Assembly (NCBI RefSeq): GCF_963678635.1
Contig: NC_087065.1
Coordinates: forward strand, 2,110,001 to 2,170,000
Direction: 5' to 3'
DNA from: Symsagittifera roscoffensis
Taxonomy: Eukaryota > Xenacoelomorpha > Acoela > Convolutidae
DNA length: 60,000 bases
Both the position numbers and the translations under genes were made by a program. Positions 54,479 to 60,000 of the stretch are shown here, piece after piece. Numbering within the stretch: the stretch's first letter is position 1; every line of letters starts with the position of its first letter. Under the pieces are notes generated by a model that saw only the letters and a list, made by a program, of their open reading frames with translations, was not told the origin of the DNA and did not search any database.

Positions 54479-55737
54479 GGTAAATATCTCAATTTCGAGT
54501 TGCTAGCTGACTCACAACATATGAATCTGTACGTAACTGAACAGCAAAGTCAGAAACCACAGTCAGAAAAAAGTAAGGAACAGCTACAATGTTTGGTTTT
54601 TGCAAACAGAGTGCAACCTATTTAAATATGCAAATTGAAAAAAATTAAGTATGATTTTCTATTTAGCGCTTAAAAAGGGAACTTTTCTTCATAGGTCTAT
54701 TTAGTTTAGTCTAATGTTTAGCCAGTAAAGCAAGCGAGCAAGCTTTTTATAGAAGGATAAGTTTAACTTTAGCTTGACTCCAGTAAATTTTTTTGAAGTT
54801 TTTTTATGGTGCTATCTTCGAAACAAAGAATTTCAAAATTGCAAAAAAATTCTGTAAAAAACTGAAAAAACAATCTAGAATTTTTTTGTTGTCATTTTTG
54901 ACTAAAACCGTTGCTTGAATTGCTTTTTTATTGTGGCTATCGAATATGCCTAAATTCTTTGTTTTCTTCAGGTCCTTTTATCACACTAATTTGAAAAAAG
55001 AAAACATTACAATCTTATAAGTATTTTTAGGTGCACAGCAACCGGCTATCCTTATTGTCAGTTGCAATCGATCGTCATTTGTAAATCAGTTTGATCTTTG
55101 TCCCATTACTAAATCATACATAAACATTTTGGTTATATTGGGGCTTCAAGGGTGCAGCGCTGATTATCAATGAAAACTACGCCCGGTTAATATGGAAGTG
55201 TGTCATGCAAATATCTAAAAAAGAAATTTTCAGCTTCAAAAAATTTTTTTGTCTTGCTCTTTGGTTTTTTTGCACTCCCCTCCCCTCAAGTTTCAAATTG
55301 TCCAATAGTTTTTATAGTTATTTTACTCGTTGGTGGCTAAACTTGGGACTTTACAACAAAACTAACGTACTAAGAGCAAATGTGCCCAAAGCAGGTAGTT
55401 TTTTAACCATGCCAAGTTTCATTGCATTATGACAAGGCAAGAGTAGTTTTTCAAAAACAATTCTTTTTTTTATACAGGTAAGAGCTTACTCGTCTAAGGC
55501 GGACAAAATTTTTGAAAACCTAGGCTTCTGATAATTCTTGATCAATTGAGACGTTACGTTAAAAAAGATCCAGCGGTTATCACGGAAAAAAATTGCATCT
55601 GAACAATGGCACGTGTCCAAAGGAAAAGCTTTATCTTTCTACGCACTACTCAGTGTCTTTCTTTTACTTCGCATCGTAACCACAAAGTTGGCTCAAAGCA
55701 GATTCAAGTATATCATATGAGAGACTAAAAAAGAAGA
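54479..55737. other. Intergenic sequence with dispersed repeat fragments
   Basis: AT-rich. The segment 55200-55440 resembles 55790-55930 and the window's right end (59940-60000), sharing variants of AACTTGGCATGGTGAACAAA. No gene. Confidence 0.45.
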
Positions 55738-56015
55738 ATATTCGGCTCTTTTCCACCCCAACATTGCAAGACAATTTCTGAAAGACTATTTAAACATTGT
55801 CATAAGGCAATGAAACTTGGCATGGTGAACAAACTAACCATTGTGAACAAATTTGTTTTTCATACCTTACATCGGCTTTTTTACACTCCCCAAACGTTTC
55901 AATTCAGTTTTCGGTTTTCATAGTGGCTTAACGTAACTTATAACTTAACAACCTAACAACCTAAAAACTGGATTTTTTAAACTTGTGTGGGGGGTGTGGA
56001 AAAGAGCCGAATTTT
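55738..56015. mobile_element. Noncoding TIR element, ATTCGGCTCTTTTCCAC ends
   Basis: Left end TATTCGGCTCTTTTCCACCC; the right end is the inverse of AATTCGGCTCTTTTCCACAC. About 278 bp, no ORF. A related sequence (GTGGGAAACTGGAAAAGAGC) lies near 58635. Confidence 0.6.
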
Positions 56016-56144
56016 CGAGATAAAGAAAACATAATTTGAAAGATGTGTGCTAATGTCCATAGCGACTCATCTCCTTCTAGATTACGTCATGGTCTGTTTG
56101 TGAAGCTTATCATGTCTTCTACACTTATTACTTTGACAGTTCAG

Positions 56145-56228
56145 GTGGATGAATCGGCCTGGATCCGAAATGGACAAAAGTGTGGTTCCAAAGGACAGTG
56201 TTATTGCTCGCACAAGGGAGACCCAAAT
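56145..56228 (+). CDS. Candidate 84-bp internal exon, Cys-rich
   Basis: Acceptor TTGACAGTTCAG before 56145 and donor GTAAGA after 56228 enclose exactly 28 in-frame codons, both ends phase 0. The peptide contains WIRNGQKCGSKGQCYCSHKG, with three Cys in close spacing as in small extracellular modules. GC content exceeds that of the flanks. Without neighbouring exons this is tentative, and I cannot name a family. Confidence 0.35.
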
Positions 56229-56544
56229 GTAAGACATCTGCTCTTTAACACCTCTTAACTCCTCCTCATCTTGAAAATTTTACACAATCGATGAAGCCCA
56301 CTTATGTTTGCCAAGGCCTGACTTACAATTATTATCTTTTGTTTCATTTGCTAAAATTAAAACAAATTGGTAAAAAAACAGGCCTTTTTTTCTCAACCAT
56401 CAAAATTTTCAAACTGAAAATTATCTATGCATCTTCAAAAAGTTACTTTTTTGGTTTATTATTCCATGTGAAAATGTTAAAATCAGATTTTTTTGGCTAA
56501 AATCACCAAATGCTGTTTATCTGCGTGGTAACTGCCAGTTAAAC

Positions 56545-56810
56545 TCTGGGTTTTTTTTATGACAAAAATCCTTGGCTAGTGTTTCGGTGGAAACACGAAA
56601 TTTCGAAGTGAAATTTTTTTTTTATATTTCGTTTATGGAAAAAAAGCTTATCATACAATTTCATAGTATGAAAAAAATGCTTATCATACAATTTCATTTA
56701 TGGAAAAAACGCTGATTTTGCTGTTTTCATACACTTTATTTTGCTCTATGATGAGCATTTTTTTCAATAATGAAAATTGTATGGTAAACATTTTTTGTCA
56801 AACCGGGTAG
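56545..56810. mobile_element. Inverted copy of the 3668-4166 element family
   Basis: In reverse orientation it shares CCCGGTTTGACAAAAAATG, ATGCTTATCATACAATTTCA and AACCCAGAGTTTAACTGGCA-like sequence with 3668-4166. Shorter, probably internally deleted. Confidence 0.55.
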
Positions 56811-56888
56811 TGTGCATGTCAACTTTTTAAGAGCCGAACAAAGTTAACTATTATTTTATAAGCAAAAATTCGCAGAAGGAACAGGAAA

Positions 56889-56936
56889 GAGAGAGAGAGA
56901 GAGATAGAGAGCGAGCGAGAGAGAGAGAGAGACAGA
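56889..56936. repeat. GA microsatellite
   Basis: About 48 bp of GA/AG repeats with a few interruptions (GATAGA, GCGAGC). Confidence 0.95.
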
Positions 56937-57124
56937 AAACTCTTTATTGTTGGATCAATTTTTGCTGTTACAAAACTGATTGTGGATGGAACAAATTTAC
57001 ATTATTATTAAATACGTAAATAATAATTTTAAAAAATATTTCATCAGTCACTGAATACATAAGACTATTTAAGAATAGATCATGAATAAGAAAGAAAAGG
57101 AAAAATTAAACCTAGGTTGAAATA

Positions 57125-57406
57125 ATGGCCTATTTTACAACCCCATATTTCAAATTGCCTACTTTTATAGTTGATTTACGTCGTGATGTTTATCCTTGCG
57201 ACAAGCCAGGGTATTGCATTCGGGTCCTAGACTTTTTCCCGTATTTAAAGTTGTTCGCAGGTTTCATCTGGACGTCTGGACTCATCTCTAGTGGCACCTT
57301 GTTTCATGAATTATTCAAATTTCTAAGAGTTTCCGGCCAACGTGGCCTGGAGGTAACAAATATGCCAGCATATGTGTTTGAATCTGAACCGGAGCTGGTT
57401 TTTTGA
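57125..57406 (+). CDS. 93-codon frame, possible exon, uncertain
   Basis: ATG 57128-57130 opens a frame with VDLRRDVYPCDKPGYCIR, a Cys-containing stretch of module-like composition behind a TTTTATAG acceptor-like site near 57170. The later part is hydrophobic and may be intron. A second acceptor-donor pair encloses 57291-57351. It could belong to the same gene as the candidate exon at 56145. Low confidence. Confidence 0.25.
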   Translation: MAYFTTPYFKLPTFIVDLRRDVYPCDKPGYCIRVLDFFPYLKLFAGFIWTSGLISSGTLFHELFKFLRVSGQRGLEVTNMPAYVFESEPELVF

Positions 57407-58099
57407 ACAAGAAATAATCTGTTTCAAATGAAATTGTTGGCCAATTATTTGTCTACTTATCTGTTATCACACCTTCCAATCGGTTTTTTGCTGTGCACAT
57501 TTTTTAGGCTTTTTTCCTGTTTGCTCCACATGCGAACTTTTGCAAACAACTAAATTTTTGTTCTTGTTTTCCAATTTTTACGAAAAATGCAACCGGTCAC
57601 GATAAACAGATTTGGTCTTCATACTTAACCTGGTAAAACCACTCGTTACACCATATAATTGACGGTCATGTGAGTAAGTGGGGTAAAGATAAGAGCAGTT
57701 TTTAATGTTGAGGTTTGAGTTAGTACAATTTGTAAATTTACTATCATTGACTTCTGATTTCCTTCTTTGTTTTTTTTTTACTTCGCTGAAAAAAAAATCA
57801 TCGGCTCAAAAATTTTCGGCATATTTTTCGAAGGCTTAATGACCTAATTCTGAGTCGTTTCAAGGGAAACACAATTTCAGCGCTCCCTTCTGCACTTTTC
57901 AAAAGGGTTGTATGTTTACCAATTGGTTTGGTGAAAATTCTTTTTTATTACGTTGGAAAATTACTTCACTTTTGCAAAACTTTCAGTTTATCTCAGAAAC
58001 TTATGCTAATTTTAAAAAAAGCTTATCAATTGTAACATCGCTTACTCCCTCCGAAGCCTGCCTACTACCCTATAATTTATCTTCTTAACCCCTTTGTCG
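57407..58099. other. Intergenic sequence, nothing recognised
   Basis: AT-rich. No gene or repeat seen. Confidence 0.5.
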
Positions 58100-59380
58100 A
58101 CAGCCTTCAAAAAAGTCTGTAGGAGAATTTTTGACCCATATTTTTAATTTTTATTAGTCGTTTTCTCGCAAACTATCGCTCTAAAATCTTTTGCTTTCAA
58201 GGATTAGAATGGTTTTGAAAAGCTTCCCTACAGTAGCGGCTACGCCCATTTTTTTTTGTAACGCGAAAAATTATGGCCGTCGGATTAATCAATTTTTTTG
58301 ATTTTTGACTGTTTTGTGAGTATTTTAGACTTTCGCGAAAACTATCCTCTCAAATCTTATGTTGTGGGTTCAATGAAAATAAGGAATAATGGAAAACTCC
58401 CCTGCATTAGTGGCCATTTCTTGCAGAAAAAGGCTCTTTTCCAGTCCCCCCATTTGATATTTCTGAAATTCAATGTATGAAAGTCTATTTAAAACAACTT
58501 TTTATGTTATAAACTGCGTAAAACGTGTCAGCGTGAACAAGTGAACAAATTTGTACAGCATTTTTAACATGTTAACATGCACAATACCGTGTGAACAATT
58601 TTTGAACTTTTTTATTTTGTAATTTTACGAGGGGGGTGGGAAACTGGAAAAGAGCCCAGAAAAACCTATCGCCCTCGAAAAATTTTGGTATTTCGACATT
58701 TTTTCAAAAATTTTTTGAATATTCTTAAAAGCTACCCTGCCATATTTGAGATTTTGGGTTCAATTTCAAAAAGTGTTAAAAACTTTTTTGCCCAAGCAAT
58801 TTTTCTCAAAACGTTTGGACATTGAAAAAATTTAAAGCCCATGGAAAAATCAAAAATTTCATTTTTGTGACCGTTTTTTGAAAACTTTTGATCTTTCTCG
58901 AAAACTAATCTCCCAAATCTGGGATTTTTGGTTAAATTGAACCTTCAGGTTGCTTTAATCCCTTCTGCATAAAAAGCTACAACCTGTTTGTTCACACAAA
59001 AATCTCTTTATTTTGGGAATGTCAAGCAGCAGATTTTTGAAAACATACCTCCATAACTGCCTATTTTGTCTGAGAAACAGTTATGGCCTTCAAATAAGCT
59101 TTAAAGATTTGCAATTCTCAGGTTGTGTTCAATCGAGAAACCAGGTTAAAGGACTTTCTCTGTTTAAGCGGCCACAATCTGTTTTTTTTTTGCAGAACAA
59201 TAGTTTCGAAATTTAAAAATTCTTTAGACTGTTTTTGATAATTTTCGTCTATTTTGTGATTTTTTTTTATTTTTCTCAAAAACTAACCGCTCAAAGCTGA
59301 TATTGTGGTTTCAATCTCAAACAGGAACCTCTAGTTTCATGTCGGCCCCTATTTTTTGAGTTATTCGATAATTTTTGTTC
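58100..59380. repeat. Degenerate tandem-like repeat, four or five units
   Basis: The phrase TCTCGAAAACTAAT, then CTCAAATCT, then GTGGGTTCAAT recurs near 58155, 58335, 58895 and 59275, each followed by AACTCCCCTGCATTAGTGGC-like sequence. Spacing varies between about 180 and 380 bp. Noncoding. Confidence 0.45.
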
Positions 59381-60000
59381 ATCTACATTTTTTCAATACT
59401 TAATTTTTTCAATATTTAATAACTCCGCTTTGCCTCTGTGTACGGTGTGTTCAATGTGAGATTTAAAGAAGAAATCTCTTCGCAATTCTTTGTTTGAAAA
59501 TGAAGGGTACGTGAAGAGGAAAAAAGCGCCATAATGGGCACTTTTCCTTTTGCTCGGAAGTTTCAAATTTTCCTTTTTCTTAAGGCTTAAACGCCTTGTT
59601 ACGATGTAAGATATGAAGAACAAATGAGTTCACAAAACTTTATGCCACAGCGAGTGGGCTTTCAATGTTAAGAACGAAGACTAAAAGCTTTTTATCATGG
59701 ACTAATTTAGTCCGCATGTCACTTTTTGTATCGATCGGACAAAGTAAAACAATTTTTTTAAATTTCATTTGATGGGGAAAGAAAAACAGCCATTAAATTT
59801 ATTTCATTATAAAATTGTGGAAATGGAAATCAAAATTGATGTGGGGATACGAAAAGAGGATGGGAACTCGTTATGCGTGTTATTTTAGCTAAGTTCATTT
59901 TCCTGACTCCTCCTACATTTGATTTTTCGTTTTGAATACAATTTTTGCATTGTCATGATGCAATGACACTTGGCATGGTGAACAAACTAGAAATTGCGAC
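59381..60000. other. Intergenic sequence to the window edge
   Basis: AT-rich. The last 50 bases match the dispersed TTGGCATGGTGAACAAACTA repeat seen near 55815. Confidence 0.5.

Overview
The window looks like intergenic and intronic DNA from an AT-rich, repeat-laden invertebrate animal genome. It holds two coding exons of an aminergic-type GPCR, short cut-and-paste element remnants, a degenerate satellite and two large LTR elements. I cannot name the species. A retroelement carrying what looks like a jingchuvirus-type glycoprotein would fit an arthropod, but that is only suggestive.

Layout. 1-9258: minus-strand GPCR exons at 6417-6765 and 1603-1764, joined in phase across a 4.65 kb intron that carries three small TIR-type elements; upstream of the gene is plain AT-rich DNA. 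9259-27957: one 18.7 kb Ty3/Gypsy-like retrovirus-like element with 410-bp LTRs (TG...CA, five differences seen by eye) and a 4-bp ATTT target duplication. Its order is leader with tandem hairpins, basic ORF1, gag, an Asn/Arg/Ser/Tyr-rich nucleocapsid-like tract, protease-RT-RNase H-integrase, a spacer with a candidate splice acceptor, ORF-X (a Pro/Ser/Thr-rich frame with an N-terminal hydrophobic segment), an env-like gene, ORF-Y, a consensus 85-bp intron 3 nt after the last stop, and a 1.5 kb 3' region. gag is nearly clean, while pol, env and ORF-Y are cut by about twenty stops and frameshifts. 27962-35500: intergenic DNA with two foldback elements and a tRNA-derived sequence. 35500-39595: about 60 degenerate ~60-bp repeats with a higher-order period near 1.27 kb. 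40900-43670: alternating hairpin-bearing modules and a 421-bp palindrome. 43707-51647: a second, older LTR element with 3.2 kb LTRs and no RT, whose internal region encodes five successive retropepsin-like domains that have all lost the D-T/S-G catalytic motif. 51648-60000: mostly AT-rich DNA with small elements, a GA microsatellite and a few candidate exons.

How it works together. In the large element, gag and pol would make the particle and the cDNA, the env-like protein would supply membrane fusion, and ORF1, ORF-X and ORF-Y are accessory genes without recognised families. The placement of splice-like sites (a donor before ORF1, an acceptor whose first downstream ATG is ORF-X, and a terminal intron) suggests a spliced, complex-retrovirus style of expression. 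The second element has no polymerase and would depend on one in trans. The best candidates for undescribed biology are the large element's envelope and accessory block and the array of dead retropepsin domains.
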